DNA of 64,000 bases, taken from assembly GCF_002812705.1 (NCBI RefSeq), contig NZ_CP025030.1:620001-684000 (forward strand), read 5' to 3'. The notes under the pieces are model-generated. The model had not been told where the DNA came from and ran no database searches. It worked only from the letters and a program-made list of their open reading frames with translations. This document shows positions 17,993-28,413 of the stretch, one piece after another (position 1 is the first letter of the stretch; the number at the start of each line of letters is the position of its first letter). The translations under genes were made by a program, and so were the position numbers. Source of the stretch: Achromobacter spanius (GTDB lineage Bacteria > Pseudomonadota > Gammaproteobacteria > Burkholderiales > Burkholderiaceae_B).

Positions 17993-18063
17993 GTCGTGCT
18001 CCTTGAATGCCGCAAGGGCGTACCAGCCCTTGTCCGTTTGCTCAGCGTATCAAAACTTCGCAA

Positions 18064-19293
18064 TCATGGGTTCAAGTTAACACGCGCGAACTTGCGCTTG
18101 CCCACCTGCACCACGTAAGTTCCAGCCGGCAATTGCAACGATTTATCTTCGACCCGATCGCCGTTGACGCGCACGCCGCCCTGCTCCACATTGCGTTGGG
18201 CTTCCGAGCCGGAGGCCACCAGGCCCGCCTCGCGCAGCAGCTTCAGAATGCCCACAGGCGCGCCGCCAATGTTCACTTCGGGCATGTCTTCAGGAATGGC
18301 GCCGTCACGGAAGCGTGCCTCGAAAGAGGCCAGCGCGTCGTCCGCCGCCTTGGCGGAATGGAAGCGGGTGATGATTTCCTGAGCCAGCATGACTTTCGCA
18401 TCGCGGGGGTTGCGGCCGCCATCCGTCTCTTGCTTGAGGGCGGCGATATCTTCCAGCGAACGGAAGGACAGCAGTTCGAAGTACCGCCACATCAGCGTGT
18501 CGGAAATCGACATGAGCTTGCCGAACATCGAGTCGGGCGACTCCGAAATACCGATGTAGTTGCCCTTGGACTTGGACATTTTCTCGACGCCGTCCGTACC
18601 CACCAGCAGCGGCATCGTCAATATGCACTGGGGCTCCTGGCCATATTCCTTTTGCAGCTCGCGCCCGACCAGCAGGTTGAATTTCTGATCGGTGCCCCCC
18701 AGCTCCAGATCGGACTTCAGCGCCACGGAGTCATAGCCCTGCATCAAGGGATACAGGAATTCGTGCACCGAAATCGGGATGCCGCCCTTGAACCGCTTGG
18801 TGAAGTCTTCACGTTCCATCATGCGCGCCACCGTATAGCGCGAGGCCAACTGGATCATGCCGCGCGCGCCCAGGGGATCGCACCATTCGGAGTTGTAACG
18901 GATCTCGGTGCGTGCCGGATCCAGCACCAGGCTGGCTTGCGCGTAGTAGGTCTTGGCGTTGGACTCGATCTGTTCGCGGGTCAGCGGCGGGCGGGTGCTG
19001 TTGCGGCCGCTGGGGTCGCCAATGGTGGAGGTGAAGTCACCAATCAGGAAAATGACGTTATGCCCCAGATCCTGCAATTGGCGCATCTTGTTCAGCACCA
19101 CCGTATGGCCCAGGTGAATGTCCGGCGCGGTGGGGTCCAGCCCCAGCTTGATGCGCAGCGGCACGCCGGTCGCGCGGCTCTTGGCCAGCTTGCGAGCAAA
19201 CTCGGATTCAACCAGCAATTCGTCGCAGCCGCGCTTGGCTATACGCAGATCGGCTTCGACTTCAGGAGAAATAGGGGCTTCAGAGGGAGACAT
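18064..19293 (-). CDS. tyrS: Tyrosyl-tRNA synthetase
   Basis: A 409-residue class I synthetase that charges tRNA-Tyr. The HIGH motif appears as HLGHTVVL, the second signature as [12 protein letters not shown], and the tyrosine pocket as YPLMQGYDS and [17 protein letters not shown]. The C-terminal S4-like RNA-binding domain is present ([21 protein letters not shown]). The KMSKS form places it in the TyrZ-like subgroup rather than the E. coli TyrS subgroup, which uses KFGKT. It diverges from the M23 peptidase gene across 255 bases. Confidence 0.97.
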   Translation of the reverse strand: MSPSEAPISPEVEADLRIAKRGCDELLVESEFARKLAKSRATGVPLRIKLGLDPTAPDIHLGHTVVLNKMRQLQDLGHNVIFLIGDFTSTIGDPSGRNSTRPPLTREQIESNAKTYYAQASLVLDPARTEIRYNSEWCDPLGARGMIQLASRYTVARMMEREDFTKRFKGGIPISVHEFLYPLMQGYDSVALKSDLELGGTDQKFNLLVGRELQKEYGQEPQCILTMPLLVGTDGVEKMSKSKGNYIGISESPDSMFGKLMSISDTLMWRYFELLSFRSLEDIAALKQETDGGRNPRDAKVMLAQEIITRFHSAKAADDALASFEARFRDGAIPEDMPEVNIGGAPVGILKLLREAGLVASGSEAQRNVEQGGVRVNGDRVEDKSLQLPAGTYVVQVGKRKFARVNLNP

Positions 19294-19394
19294 GGCAGGG
19301 GGACCAAAGCGGCTTCAGCCGACAAAAAGGTGTAAAAAGTGACGAAAACTATCGAAAATTCTAGCCGAATCAGCTAGGATACCGCCCAATCATA

Positions 19395-19421
19395 CGCAAC
19401 TGCCATCTATACGCAGTTGCG
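19395..19421. repeat. Inverted repeat between tyrS and M23 peptidase gene
   Basis: CGCAACTGC and GCAGTTGCG form a perfect 9-base inverted repeat around nine bases. It lies about 100 bases upstream of tyrS, where a leader hairpin or operator could act. No T-box features are visible, and none is expected in this group. Confidence 0.4.
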
Positions 19422-19548
19422 GTTCAGCCTACCACCCGTTGTTCACAAGATGCGCCTAGCGCCAGCCCTTGCCCCGGATATCGGGCGCGCGGGGGCCGAT
19501 CGTGTTACGCACCCTGCGAGCCCAGCCACCTGAGAGGGTTACTTCACG

Positions 19549-20958
19549 ATGAATCGTGGCCTCCACGAACTGGCGAGTAGCATCAAGCGCAAAGTTGCTG
19601 CCCTGTTTGCGCCCGTTGAGCCCAAGCCCCATCGCTCGGGACTTTTCCGCCGCACTCTTCTCGTCACCGCAATTGGTTTGTTTGCCGGCGCCGCCGCCTT
19701 GGGCATGGTGCAGCAACCCGACCGCTCCGAACTCCCCCCGTCCCGCATTATCCAGAGCATTCTGCCGCTGACCGCCGAGCAAGTCGAAGTCAGCACGCCG
19801 AGCGCCGCCCCGTACATCAGCGAAACGCGCATCCGCCCTGGCGACACGCTCTCGGCGGTGCTGCAACGGCTGGAGCTGGACGCGCCCAACCTGCAAAGCT
19901 TCCTGACGCACGACGCCAGCGCCCGCAGCATCTACAAGCTTTATCCGGGGCGCTCGGTACAGGCCGCCACGGACGAACAGGGCAATCTGGTCTGGCTGCG
20001 TTACATCCACACGCCCGGCAACGAGTCTGACGGCCAGGTCGTGACGCGCATGCTGCATGTTGCCCCGTCGGGCGATAGCTACAAGGCCGAGGAAGTCACC
20101 GAAAGCACCGACCGCCAAACCCGGGTGGCCGTGGGCACGATCAAGTCGTCGCTCTTCGGCGCCACTGACGGCGCCGGCATCCCGGATTCGGTCACCATGC
20201 AGATGGCCGACATTCTCAGCGCCAAGATCGACTTCCTGCGCGACCTGCGCCAAGGCGACCAATTCCGCGTGGTGTATGAAGTCCGTTCGCACGACGGCCG
20301 CTACGCCGGCGCGGGCCGCGTTCTGGCCCTGGAATTCATCAACGGCGGCAAGACCTATAACGCCGTGTGGTTCAGCCCGGACGAAAAGTCGGGCTCGTAT
20401 TACGACTTTGACGGCACCAGCCTGCGCGGGGCCTTCCTGCGCACCGCGCTGAAGTTCAGCCGCATCAGCTCCACGTTCGGCATGCGCATGCACCCGATCC
20501 ACAAAACCTGGACGGGCCACAAGGGCGTGGACTACGCCGCGCCTTCGGGCACGCCGATTCACGCCACGGCCGACGGCACGGTTGAGTTCTCGGGCTGGCA
20601 GAACGGCTACGGCAACGTGGTCATCGTGAAGCATCACGGCCAGTATTCGACGCTGTACGCTCACCAGAGCCGCATCGCCGCCGGCATCACCAAGGGTTCC
20701 AAGATCTCGCAAGGCCAGTTGTTGGGCTATGTGGGATCCACGGGCTGGGCCACCGGCCCGCACCTGCATTACGAGTTCCGCGTCAACAATGTGCCCATCG
20801 ATCCCCTGTCGGTCGACCTGCCTGTTGCCCGCGCCCTGGAACCGGCGGAAGCCCGCGCGTTCAACCAGGCCGTGGCGCCGTACAAGCAACAGATCCAACT
20901 GCTGACGCAGTTCCAGCAGACGCTGCCCGACGCACTGACCAACGTGGCCAGCCGCTAG
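19549..20958 (+). CDS. M23 family peptidoglycan endopeptidase (MepM/YebA-like)
   Basis: A 469-residue envelope hydrolase. A membrane anchor spans about residues 35-57 ([19 protein letters not shown]). An OapA/LysM-like domain follows ([22 protein letters not shown]...[12 protein letters not shown]), and then the LytM/M23 zinc peptidase domain near residues 310-420. Zn ligands are visible in [10 protein letters not shown] (His and Asp) and in HLHYEF (HxH). All expected metal residues are present, so it should be active rather than an EnvC-like regulator. The neighbouring anmK recycles murein fragments, so the pair touches peptidoglycan turnover. Confidence 0.95.
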   Translation: MNRGLHELASSIKRKVAALFAPVEPKPHRSGLFRRTLLVTAIGLFAGAAALGMVQQPDRSELPPSRIIQSILPLTAEQVEVSTPSAAPYISETRIRPGDTLSAVLQRLELDAPNLQSFLTHDASARSIYKLYPGRSVQAATDEQGNLVWLRYIHTPGNESDGQVVTRMLHVAPSGDSYKAEEVTESTDRQTRVAVGTIKSSLFGATDGAGIPDSVTMQMADILSAKIDFLRDLRQGDQFRVVYEVRSHDGRYAGAGRVLALEFINGGKTYNAVWFSPDEKSGSYYDFDGTSLRGAFLRTALKFSRISSTFGMRMHPIHKTWTGHKGVDYAAPSGTPIHATADGTVEFSGWQNGYGNVVIVKHHGQYSTLYAHQSRIAAGITKGSKISQGQLLGYVGSTGWATGPHLHYEFRVNNVPIDPLSVDLPVARALEPAEARAFNQAVAPYKQQIQLLTQFQQTLPDALTNVASR

Positions 20959-21038
20959 ACGGCGCGCCACAGCAAACGTCCCGAAAGGCGGCCCGTGCAC
21001 ACTCTGCCGGCCGCCTTTTTTCTTTCTTCGAGGCGCTC

Positions 21039-22172
21039 GTGAGTTCCACCGTACCTGTATTGCCCGCCAGCACGGCACTCTATATCGGCTTGATGTCCGG
21101 CACCAGCGTGGATGGCGTGGACGGCGTGCTGGTGCGCTTGGGCGACACCCAAGCACCGCAGGTGCTGTCCAGCGCCAGCCTGCCCATGCCGGAAAACCTG
21201 CGGCGCGAGCTCTTGGCGTTGAACCGGTCTGGCGACGACGAACTGGCGCGCGCCAGCCTTGCCGCCAATGCACTGGCCAGGCTGTATGCCCAAGCCGTGA
21301 CCGGCTTGCTGCAAGACGCGGGGCTGCATGCCCGCGATGTGACCGCCATTGGCGCCCACGGCCAGACCGTCAGGCACCGTCCGGACAGCGGCTACACCGT
21401 GCAACTCAACGCGCCCGCGCTGCTCGCAGAACTGAGCGGCATCGACGTGGTGGCGGATTTCCGCAGCCGCGACGTGGCGGCGGGCGGCCAGGGCGCGCCA
21501 CTGGTTCCGCCCTTTCACGCCGCAATCTTCGGCGCGCCGCAAGGCCGCGCCGTCCTGAATCTGGGCGGCATCGCCAACGTCACGCTGCTCGCGCCCGACC
21601 AGCCCGTAAGAGGCTTCGATACGGGGCCTGCCAATGTCTTTCTGGATGCGTGGTGCCAACGGCATCTGGGGCTGCCCTATGACGCTGATGGCCGCTGGGC
21701 CGCGACGGGCAAGGTCATCGCCCCCTTGCTTGAACAGTTGATCGCCAGCGAGCCCTGGTTCGCCCTGCCGGCGCCCAAATCCACCGGACGCGACCTGTTC
21801 AACCTGCAATGGCTGGATGACCGTCTGGCGGCCTTTGACGGCCCCACGCCGGCGCCCCAGGACGTGCAGGCCACGTTGCAGCGCCTTACGGCCCGAACCG
21901 TTGCCAACGCCATCGACGCGGCCGCCGCGCACACGCAGGAAGTTTTCGTCTGCGGAGGTGGCGCCCGCAACGCCGGCCTTATGCAGGAACTGGCGTATTG
22001 CCTGCAGCGACCCGTGCACCCGACCGACGTGCTCGGCGTGCCGGCGCAGCAAGTGGAGGCGCTGGCGTTCGCATGGCTGGCGCAGGCCTTCGTCCAACGC
22101 AAGCCCGCCGGGCAGCCGGCGGTGACGGGGGCTCGCGGCCCGCGGATTCTGGGTGCGCTGTATCCGGCATAG
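21039..22172 (+). CDS. anmK: Anhydro-N-acetylmuramic acid kinase
   Basis: A 377-residue kinase that cleaves and phosphorylates 1,6-anhydroMurNAc to MurNAc-6-phosphate during murein recycling. Visible motifs are [59 protein letters not shown] and the late FVCGGGARN. The start is a GTG at 21039. The length matches E. coli AnmK. It is 80 bases downstream of the M23 peptidase gene on the same strand. Confidence 0.97.
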   Translation: MSSTVPVLPASTALYIGLMSGTSVDGVDGVLVRLGDTQAPQVLSSASLPMPENLRRELLALNRSGDDELARASLAANALARLYAQAVTGLLQDAGLHARDVTAIGAHGQTVRHRPDSGYTVQLNAPALLAELSGIDVVADFRSRDVAAGGQGAPLVPPFHAAIFGAPQGRAVLNLGGIANVTLLAPDQPVRGFDTGPANVFLDAWCQRHLGLPYDADGRWAATGKVIAPLLEQLIASEPWFALPAPKSTGRDLFNLQWLDDRLAAFDGPTPAPQDVQATLQRLTARTVANAIDAAAAHTQEVFVCGGGARNAGLMQELAYCLQRPVHPTDVLGVPAQQVEALAFAWLAQAFVQRKPAGQPAVTGARGPRILGALYPA

Positions 22173-22238
22173 CAACACCCGGGGCGCCCTGAGCGCCCTA
22201 TGCGCGCATCGCGTACGCGTATTCCGTCACCCCATGCA

Positions 22239-22268
22239 AAAAGCCCTTCGGCATGCCGAAGGGCTTTT
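22239..22268. terminator. Bidirectional terminator between anmK and erpA
   Basis: AAAAGCCCTTCGGC-AT-GCCGAAGGGCTTTT is perfectly symmetrical, with four A and four T flanks. It serves the convergent anmK and erpA genes. Confidence 0.88.
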
Positions 22269-22286
22269 ACTTTCCTGCCAGGGCGG

Positions 22287-22658
22287 TTAGACCGAGAACG
22301 AGGAACCGCAGCCGCAGGTGGTGCTGGCGTTGGGGTTGCGGATGACGAACTGGGCGCCTTCCAGGTCTTCCTTGTAGTCGATCTCAGCACCGACCAGATA
22401 TTGGAAGCTCATCGGGTCAACCAGCAGTTGAACGCCAGCCTTGTCCAGCACGGTGTCGTCTTCGTTCACAACTTCATCAAACGTGAAGCCGTATTGAAAG
22501 CCCGAACAGCCGCCACCTTGGACGAAGACGCGCAGCTTCAGGTCGGGGTTGCCTTCTTCCGCCAGCAAATCCTTCACTTTGGCGGCAGCCGAGTCGGTAA
22601 ATACCAAGGGCACAGGCGGGGCGGCCTGAAGATCGACGGTTTCGGTTACTGCATTCAT
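22287..22658 (-). CDS. erpA: Iron-sulfur cluster insertion protein ErpA
   Basis: A 123-residue A-type Fe-S carrier that delivers clusters to target apoproteins. The three conserved cysteines are C51 ([11 protein letters not shown]) and C115/C117 ([11 protein letters not shown]). The length and the terminal SSFSV match ErpA rather than IscA. An AGGAGTGA ribosome site precedes the ATG. Confidence 0.96.
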   Translation of the reverse strand: MNAVTETVDLQAAPPVPLVFTDSAAAKVKDLLAEEGNPDLKLRVFVQGGGCSGFQYGFTFDEVVNEDDTVLDKAGVQLLVDPMSFQYLVGAEIDYKEDLEGAQFVIRNPNASTTCGCGSSFSV

Positions 22659-22744
22659 GGTTCACTCCTGGCCGGATCGGCCATATTTCGGTGAGCGGCA
22701 ACGGCGCTCGCATGGTGTCACTATAGCGCAGGGCTTGACTAGAC

Positions 22745-23500
22745 TCAAAGTTCGAGTTTGACACTTCGCGTGGCGCGGACGGTTTCGCCTTCCAGGACGC
22801 TGACGGTCACGCTTTCGGGGACAAATCCCTCGGGGATCGCCAGGATGCCCTGGCTGCGTTGGTACTGATCAAATTGCAAGGCCAGCAACGCTGCTGACGT
22901 CGACTCGGCGGCGGCCGAGGCCGATACCGGGCCGGTTTCGGCCTTGACCTGCATGGGGGCAAGTTCCACCGTGACGGTCTCGCCCTTGAGCACACCCGTG
23001 GCCTGGAACCGCAGCGCGCCCGCGAAAGAAGCGCCGCCATTGCGGCCGCTGCGCATCAGCAGCACTTTGTAGCGCAAACCACCGCCTTCACGGTCGATCT
23101 GCACCCCTCGTATATCCACGGACCCTTCCGGCCCGGCGGGCAAGAGCTGCTCGTAGAACGCCAGTTGGTCGCGCACCCGACCGACCTCAGCCTGGGCGGT
23201 GCGTAGCTGGGTTTCAAGCTCTTGGCGTGCCGCGCGCTCGATGACGAGTTCGCCGTCCGCCGTATCCAACTGGCCTTGGGTGTAACGCAACTGCGCGCCC
23301 TGCTGGCGCATGGCTTCGGCCTGCTCTTCAACCTGTTGCCTGCTGATGACTACCGCGTCTTGTGGCCGTGCTTGCCACTGCGCGTAGCCATAGCCGGCGG
23401 CGCCACCTACCAATACGCCTATCAGCAGCCCCGCAATCGCGCGCAGCAACCCCCTCGCGGAGCGAGGTTGCGGGCCGGGGGGTGTGGAGTCGACTGGCAT
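22745..23500 (-). CDS. DUF6776-type single-pass membrane protein with coiled coil
   Basis: About 251 residues. A single transmembrane segment lies near residues 15-36 (AIAGLLIGVLVGGAAGYGYAQW). It is followed by a long heptad-like coiled coil (VISRQQVEEQAEAMRQQGAQLRYTQGQLDTADGELVIERAARQ, about residues 45-105) and a beta-rich periplasmic C-terminal domain. I chose the ATG at 23500, which gives an N-in membrane protein; the longer frame overlaps argC and lacks a credible start. Function unknown. Linkage to erpA and argC is common in relatives. Confidence 0.8.
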   Translation of the reverse strand: MPVDSTPPGPQPRSARGLLRAIAGLLIGVLVGGAAGYGYAQWQARPQDAVVISRQQVEEQAEAMRQQGAQLRYTQGQLDTADGELVIERAARQELETQLRTAQAEVGRVRDQLAFYEQLLPAGPEGSVDIRGVQIDREGGGLRYKVLLMRSGRNGGASFAGALRFQATGVLKGETVTVELAPMQVKAETGPVSASAAAESTSAALLALQFDQYQRSQGILAIPEGFVPESVTVSVLEGETVRATRSVKLEL

Positions 23501-23546
23501 AAAGCGAGCGGGGCCGGCGACACACGCCGCCAGCCCGTGCAAAGCC

Positions 23547-24611
23547 TCAAGGCAGAATGGCCACCTGGTCCAGACCCGTGGACTCCGCAACGCCGAACAT
23601 CAAATTCATGTTCTGCACCGCTTGGCCAGCGGCGCCCTTGACCAGGTTGTCCTGGACGACCATGACGATCAATTGGTCACCATTGCCCGGTCGGCTGAGC
23701 GCAATCCGCAGGTTGTTGGACGCGCGCACCGAACGGGTTTCGGGCAGGCTGCCTGCGGGCATGACGTCAACGAACGGCTCATTGGCGTAGCGCGCTTCAA
23801 ACAGCGCCTGGAAGTCTGTGTCGCGGGCCTCGGGCAGGATGCGGGCGTACAGGGTGGAGAACATGCCACGGATCATCGGCACCAGGTGCGGCACGAACGT
23901 CAGCCCAACCTTGCCCCCGGCGATCTTCTCCAACTGGGCAACGATTTCCGGATGATGCCGATGGCCGGACACGCCATAAGCCTTGAAATTGTCGGACGCT
24001 TCCGAGAACAGGGAGCCCACTTCCGCCTTGCGGCCCGCACCCGACACGCCGGATTTGCAATCGGCGATCAGCGTTTGCGCATCCACCAACGACTTGCCGC
24101 CTTCCAGCAGCGGGGCCAGGCCCAACAGCACCGTGGTCGGGTAGCAACCGGGGTTGCCGATGACACGGGCCTTGGCGATGGCGTCGCGGTTCAGTTCCAC
24201 CAAGCCATACTGGGATTCAGCCAGGATGTCGGGGCACGTGTGGGGAATCTTGTACCAGCGTTCGAACGTGGGGATGTCTTGCAGGCGGAAATCAGCGGCC
24301 AGGTCGATGACGCGGGTGCCCGCGGCAATCAGTTCCTGGGCTTGCGCCATGGCGACGCCATGAGGCGTGGCAAAGAACACCACGTCGCAGTCAGTCAGCG
24401 ACGCTTTTTCCGGCGCGGAGAAGGCCAGGTTCACGCGGCCTCGCAGGTTCGGGTACATATCAGCAACCGGCAACCCGTCTTCCTTGCGGGACGTGATGGC
24501 GGTCAATTCCACATTGGGATGCTGCGACAGCAAGCGCAACAGCTCGACGCCGGTATAACCGGTGCCGCCGACAATACCAACCTTGATACGGGTATTCGAT
24601 GCTTGGGCCAT
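23547..24611 (-). CDS. argC: N-acetyl-gamma-glutamyl-phosphate reductase
   Basis: A 354-residue NADPH-dependent enzyme of arginine biosynthesis. The nucleotide-binding start [18 protein letters not shown] is intact, and the catalytic Cys lies in [34 protein letters not shown] and the terminal [27 protein letters not shown] complete the family pattern. The start is the ATG at 24611; the 33 upstream codons of open frame are not homologous to the family. No other arg genes are nearby. Confidence 0.97.
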   Translation of the reverse strand: MAQASNTRIKVGIVGGTGYTGVELLRLLSQHPNVELTAITSRKEDGLPVADMYPNLRGRVNLAFSAPEKASLTDCDVVFFATPHGVAMAQAQELIAAGTRVIDLAADFRLQDIPTFERWYKIPHTCPDILAESQYGLVELNRDAIAKARVIGNPGCYPTTVLLGLAPLLEGGKSLVDAQTLIADCKSGVSGAGRKAEVGSLFSEASDNFKAYGVSGHRHHPEIVAQLEKIAGGKVGLTFVPHLVPMIRGMFSTLYARILPEARDTDFQALFEARYANEPFVDVMPAGSLPETRSVRASNNLRIALSRPGNGDQLIVMVVQDNLVKGAAGQAVQNMNLMFGVAESTGLDQVAILP

Positions 24612-24797
24612 GATAGGTATGAACTCTTCGTAGGACGAAAACAGATTGTATCGCCCGGAGAATACAGGGTTGCGCCGACGCGAGCATCGCGATGGGCGAT
24701 CTGGATTCATCCGACCGGAAAAGGTGGGGCGGAGTTCCGCGTTGCCGAAGGCGGACGGGGCGAATCCGACACCCTGCCATCATCACCGCCCAAAAAC

Positions 24798-24823
24798 AAA
24801 AAACCCGCCGAAGCGGGTTTTTT
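24798..24823. terminator. Terminator of rplM-rpsI operon
   Basis: AACCCGC-CGAA/TTCG-GCGGGTT stem with six-base A and T tracts on the two sides, ten bases past the rpsI stop. It is bidirectional in form; its natural use is on the minus strand. Confidence 0.9.
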
Positions 24824-24832
24824 GCAGCAACA

Positions 24833-25225
24833 TTAACGCTTGCTGAACTGCTTGCGACGACGTGCCTTGCGGAAGCCGACCTTCTTACGTTCGACTTCAC
24901 GGGCATCGCGGGTCACAAAGCCAGCTTGCGACAGTGCGGGCTTCAGGGTCGCGTCGTAGTCGATCAGGGCACGCGTGATGCCGTGACGGACTGCGCCAGC
25001 CTGGCCGGTTTCACCGCCGCCGTGGACGTTGACTTTGATGTCGAACGATTCCAGGTGGCCGGTCAGTTCCAGCGGTTGGCGCACGATCATGCGACCAGTT
25101 TCGCGGGCGAAGAAATCGTCAACGGGCTTGCCGTTGACAACGATCTTACCCGTGCCCTTCTTGATGAAAACGCGAGCCACCGAAGTTTTGCGACGGCCGG
25201 TTCCGTAATTCCAGTTACCGATCAT
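24833..25225 (-). CDS. rpsI: 30S ribosomal protein S9
   Basis: A 130-residue S9. It begins [30 protein letters not shown], and the C-terminal tail ends in the invariant basic [11 protein letters not shown], whose last Arg contacts P-site tRNA. It is nine bases downstream of rplM, in the standard operon order. Confidence 0.99.
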   Translation of the reverse strand: MIGNWNYGTGRRKTSVARVFIKKGTGKIVVNGKPVDDFFARETGRMIVRQPLELTGHLESFDIKVNVHGGGETGQAGAVRHGITRALIDYDATLKPALSQAGFVTRDAREVERKKVGFRKARRRKQFSKR

Positions 25226-25234
25226 GGCGTTTCC

Positions 25235-25663
25235 TTAGATATCCAGCGTCTTGGGCTGCTGGGCGGTGTGCGGGTGCTCGGCACCAGCATAGACCTTCAG
25301 CTTCTTGATCATGGCGTAGCCCAGAGGACCCTTGGGCAGCATGCCCTTGACGGCCTTCTGAATGGCGCGACCGGGAAAACGCTCTTGCATTTTCTCGAAG
25401 TTCGTTTCGCGGATACCGCCCGGGTACGTGGTGTGGCGGAAGTACTTCTTGTCCTTCGCCTTGGTACCGGTAACGACGATATCGGAAGCGTTGATGATGA
25501 CGATGTAATCGCCAGTATCAACGTGCGGCGTGAATTCAGGTTTGTGCTTGCCACGCAGACGACGTGCGACTTCGCTGGCCACACGACCGAGGACTTTGCC
25601 CTTGGCGTCGATCACAAACCAGTCACGTTGGACTTCATGCGGCTTGGCCACAAAGGTCTTCAT
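25235..25663 (-). CDS. rplM: 50S ribosomal protein L13
   Basis: A 142-residue L13. The family signature reads [36 protein letters not shown], and the [26 protein letters not shown] end is complete. The start is the ATG at 25663, preceded by AGGAACC; a TTG-initiated 21-codon extension upstream is rejected because it reads through the leader hairpin. Confidence 0.99.
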   Translation of the reverse strand: MKTFVAKPHEVQRDWFVIDAKGKVLGRVASEVARRLRGKHKPEFTPHVDTGDYIVIINASDIVVTGTKAKDKKYFRHTTYPGGIRETNFEKMQERFPGRAIQKAVKGMLPKGPLGYAMIKKLKVYAGAEHPHTAQQPKTLDI

Positions 25664-25691
25664 GATGGTTCCTAAGAATAAAAAGTTCTTG

Positions 25692-25712
25692 CTGGCTAGA
25701 ACGTCTAGCCAG
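25692..25712 (-). promoter_or_regulatory. Leader hairpin of rplM, candidate autoregulatory element
   Basis: CTGGCTAGA-CGT-TCTAGCCAG, a perfect 9-base stem with a 3-base loop, ends 29 bases before the rplM ATG and is followed on the minus strand by CAAGAACTTTTT. A hairpin with a T run just before a ribosomal-protein start suits attenuation or binding of the product protein. E. coli rplM-rpsI is known to be controlled by L13 through its leader; equivalence here is inference. Confidence 0.5.
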
Positions 25713-25981
25713 TGTTCTTTCCCCAACTGGGCAAAACCTGATGAACTGAAACCACGAATTTTGGTTCGGGTTTTTGTCTTTGGTTTTGCCTTTATCGACG
25801 TCCCGCCTAAGCGTTATTACCCGCCCGTGCAATGGTCAAAATGAGGGAAAGCCTGAAATTCTAACACGGCTGCTCAAAGATTGGGCAAGCGAAAAGAACT
25901 CAGGCAGCGGCTGGCCGCAAGCAACGTTGCAGCCAGCGCACATGCAAATCCGGGGACAAAACCCCGAAACGCGAGGCGCGG

Positions 25982-26692
25982 TCAGGCGCCCAGATACGCT
26001 TCCAGCACCCGCGGATGGCCCAGCAATTCGCGGCCCGTGCCCGTCAGCGCCATCGCGCCGTTTTCCAGCACATAGCCGCTTTGGGCAATCTTCAGCGCCT
26101 GGCGCACGTTCTGCTCCACCAGGAACAGGGTCAGGCCATCGGCGTTGATGGCGCGCAGCGAACGGAAGATTTCCTGCACGACGATCGGCGCCAGCCCCAT
26201 CGACGGTTCGTCCAGCAGCAGCAGGCGCGGCTTGGCCATCAAGGCCCGGCCGATGGCCAGCATCTGTTGTTCGCCGCCCGACAGGTTGCCAGCGATACCC
26301 GTGATCCGTTCCTTCAGGCGCGGAAACAGGTTGAACACGTATTCCAGGTCGGGACCCACGTTCTTCAGGCCCCGGCGGTAGGCGCCCAGTTCCAGGTTTT
26401 CCTGCACCGTCATGGTGGTCAGGATGGCCCGGCCCTCAGGCACCTGCACGATGCCGCGCGCCACCAGTTGATGGGGCGCCAGGTTGGTGATGTCTTCGCC
26501 TTCGAACAGGACGCGGCCGCGCGCCTTGGGCAACAGGCCCGACAGCGCCAGCAGCGTGGTCGACTTGCCGGCGCCATTGGCGCCGACCAGGGCGGTGATC
26601 TCGTTGGCGTTCAGGTCCAGATCGATGCCGCGGACGGCTTCGATATGGCCGTAGTTGACCTCGAGCCCGCGGACTTCAAGCATCGCGCTCAT
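25982..26692 (-). CDS. livF: Branched-chain amino acid ABC transporter ATPase LivF
   Basis: About 236 residues. It is the second ATPase of the high-affinity branched-chain amino acid importer. Walker A is GANGAGKSTTLL, the ABC signature LSGGEQQMLAIGRAL and Walker B LLLLDEPSMGLAP. The short length and the VPEGRAILTTMTVQENLELGAY segment are LivF-specific. It is the last gene of the liv operon. The ATG at 26692 is used; an ATG three codons downstream is also possible. Confidence 0.95.
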   Translation of the reverse strand: MSAMLEVRGLEVNYGHIEAVRGIDLDLNANEITALVGANGAGKSTTLLALSGLLPKARGRVLFEGEDITNLAPHQLVARGIVQVPEGRAILTTMTVQENLELGAYRRGLKNVGPDLEYVFNLFPRLKERITGIAGNLSGGEQQMLAIGRALMAKPRLLLLDEPSMGLAPIVVQEIFRSLRAINADGLTLFLVEQNVRQALKIAQSGYVLENGAMALTGTGRELLGHPRVLEAYLGA

Positions 26693-26747
26693 TGTGCAAC
26701 CTCCGCGCAACGCGCTACGGTATTCGTCTTGGGAGCGGCCCGGCGAC

Positions 26748-27536
26748 TCATTTGGCGGCCTCCACTTGTTCGGTGTCTTCGTCGTCTTCGCGGCCCAGAT
26801 AGGCCTCGATGACCTGCTCGTTGTTGCGAATTTCGTCAGGGCCGCCGCAAGCGATGATCTTGCCGAAGTTCAACACCGCGATGCGCTCGCACAAGCCCAT
26901 GACAAAGCGCATGTCGTGCTCGATCATCAGGATGGTGTAGCCGCGATCACGAATGGCGAGGATCTCGCGCATGAGTTCGGCGCGTTCGTTGGTGTTCATG
27001 CCCGCAACCGGCTCATCCAGCAACAGCAGCTTGGGCTCGGTGGCCAGCGCGCGCGCCAGCTCCAGGCGGCGCTGTTCGCCGTAAGACAGGTTGTCGGCCA
27101 GATCATTGGCCTTGTGATCCAGGCGCATCCACGTCAGCAGTTCATGCGCGCGTTCGCGGGCGCGCTTTTCGTGCTCGCGATAGCCCGGCAGGCCCAGCAG
27201 CAGGCTGGGGAAGCCGTAGTTCATGTGCCGGTAGGCGCCGACCACCACGTTCTCCAGCAGCGTCATCTCTTTGAAGAGACGAATGTTCTGGAACGTACGG
27301 GCAATGCCCATGCGCGTGATGCTGTGCGGCTTCTTGGCCAGTACGCTTTGGCCCTGGAACGTGATGGTGCCGCCGCTGGGCGGCAACAGGCCGGTGATCA
27401 GGTTGAATACCGTGGTCTTGCCGGCGCCGTTGGGGCCGATCAAGCCGAAGATGGAGCCTTCGGGCACGGACAGACTGACGTCGTGCAGCACATGCAGGCC
27501 GCCGAAGCTCTTGGAGACGGAGGAAAGCTCAAGCAT
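26748..27536 (-). CDS. livG: Branched-chain amino acid ABC transporter ATPase LivG
   Basis: 262 residues. Walker A GPNGAGKTTVFNLITG, ABC signature LSYGEQRRLELARAL and Walker B LLLLDEPVAGMNTNE; the last is typical of LivG. The C-terminal YLGREDDEDTEQVEAAK tail is an acidic extension. The ATG at 27536 is chosen because the domain begins at LELSSVSKSFGGL; the first eight bases overlap the end of livM. Confidence 0.95.
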   Translation of the reverse strand: MLELSSVSKSFGGLHVLHDVSLSVPEGSIFGLIGPNGAGKTTVFNLITGLLPPSGGTITFQGQSVLAKKPHSITRMGIARTFQNIRLFKEMTLLENVVVGAYRHMNYGFPSLLLGLPGYREHEKRARERAHELLTWMRLDHKANDLADNLSYGEQRRLELARALATEPKLLLLDEPVAGMNTNERAELMREILAIRDRGYTILMIEHDMRFVMGLCERIAVLNFGKIIACGGPDEIRNNEQVIEAYLGREDDEDTEQVEAAK

Positions 27537-28410
27537 GGCGCTTGCCTCCCTGGCCACCCTGGCCGTGACGCATCCAGCGCTTGAAGCGCGCCGGATCCCA
27601 GATGCCTTGCGGCAGGAACAACACAATCACCACCAGAATCACTCCGTTGGCGACCAGGCGCAGATCCGCAAAACCGCGCAGCAATTCCGGCAGCACGGTA
27701 ATGATGAAGCTGCCCAGCACGGGACCGGCCAAGCCGCCGATGCCGCCCAGGATGGCCATGGTCAGGATTTCAACACCACGGTCAAAGCCGTATTCATTGG
27801 GGCCGATGAAGAAGGTCAGGTGCGCGTTCAAGGCGCCGGCCAGGCCCGCGATCATCGCGCCGGCCACGAACGCCAGCATCTTGTTGGCGCGCACGTCGAT
27901 GCCCATCAAGCCGGCCGCCGTTTCGTCGCCACGGATGGCGTCGAACGAGCGTCCGATCTTGGAAGCGCGAACGCGCCACAGCACGAACAGGACGATGACC
28001 ACCGCCAGCACCACATGCCACCACTGCGTCAGTTGCGGAATGCCGTTCAGGCCCAGCGCGCCGCCGGTGATGGAATCGGTGTTCAGGATGGTGACGCGCA
28101 CCACTTCGCCGAAGCCCAGCGTGGCCATGGCCAGATAGACCCCTGACAATCGCAAGGTCGGCAAGCCGATCAACGCCGCCACCAACGCGGGCGCGGCCAT
28201 GCCCCCGGCAAGCGCAACAGTGAACGGGGCGTCATAGTTCATGGTGAGCAGCGCGGCGGTATACGCCCCGATGCCCATGAAGGCGGCGTTGGCCATGGCC
28301 AACATGCCGCAGGCCAGGGTCAGCCAGATGGAGAGGGCCAGCAACGCGTTGGTGCCCAGCGTGAGCACCAGGTTGCCGTAGATGGCCCAGAAGTTTTCGA
28401 ATCCGCTCAT
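27529..28410 (-). CDS. livM: Branched-chain amino acid ABC transporter permease LivM
   Basis: 293 residues, about eight to ten hydrophobic segments, with the permease signature GxxGAYTAALL near the N-terminus and FDAIRGDETAAGLMGIDVRANKMLAF (the EAA-like cytoplasmic loop). It forms the inner-membrane channel with LivH. It starts three bases after livH and overlaps livG at its 3' end, showing tight coupling. Confidence 0.95.
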   Translation of the reverse strand: MSGFENFWAIYGNLVLTLGTNALLALSIWLTLACGMLAMANAAFMGIGAYTAALLTMNYDAPFTVALAGGMAAPALVAALIGLPTLRLSGVYLAMATLGFGEVVRVTILNTDSITGGALGLNGIPQLTQWWHVVLAVVIVLFVLWRVRASKIGRSFDAIRGDETAAGLMGIDVRANKMLAFVAGAMIAGLAGALNAHLTFFIGPNEYGFDRGVEILTMAILGGIGGLAGPVLGSFIITVLPELLRGFADLRLVANGVILVVIVLFLPQGIWDPARFKRWMRHGQGGQGGKRHA

Positions 28411-28413
28411 TCT

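Noticed and set aside
18013..18032. CAAGGGC/GCCCTTG hairpin between tyrS and the PEBP gene as a terminator
   Set aside because: The stem is only seven bases with no T run; it may be incidental.
25664..25726. TTG-initiated N-terminal extension of rplM
   Set aside because: It reads through a perfect leader hairpin, and L13 proteins begin at the MKTF position, where an AGGA site is present.
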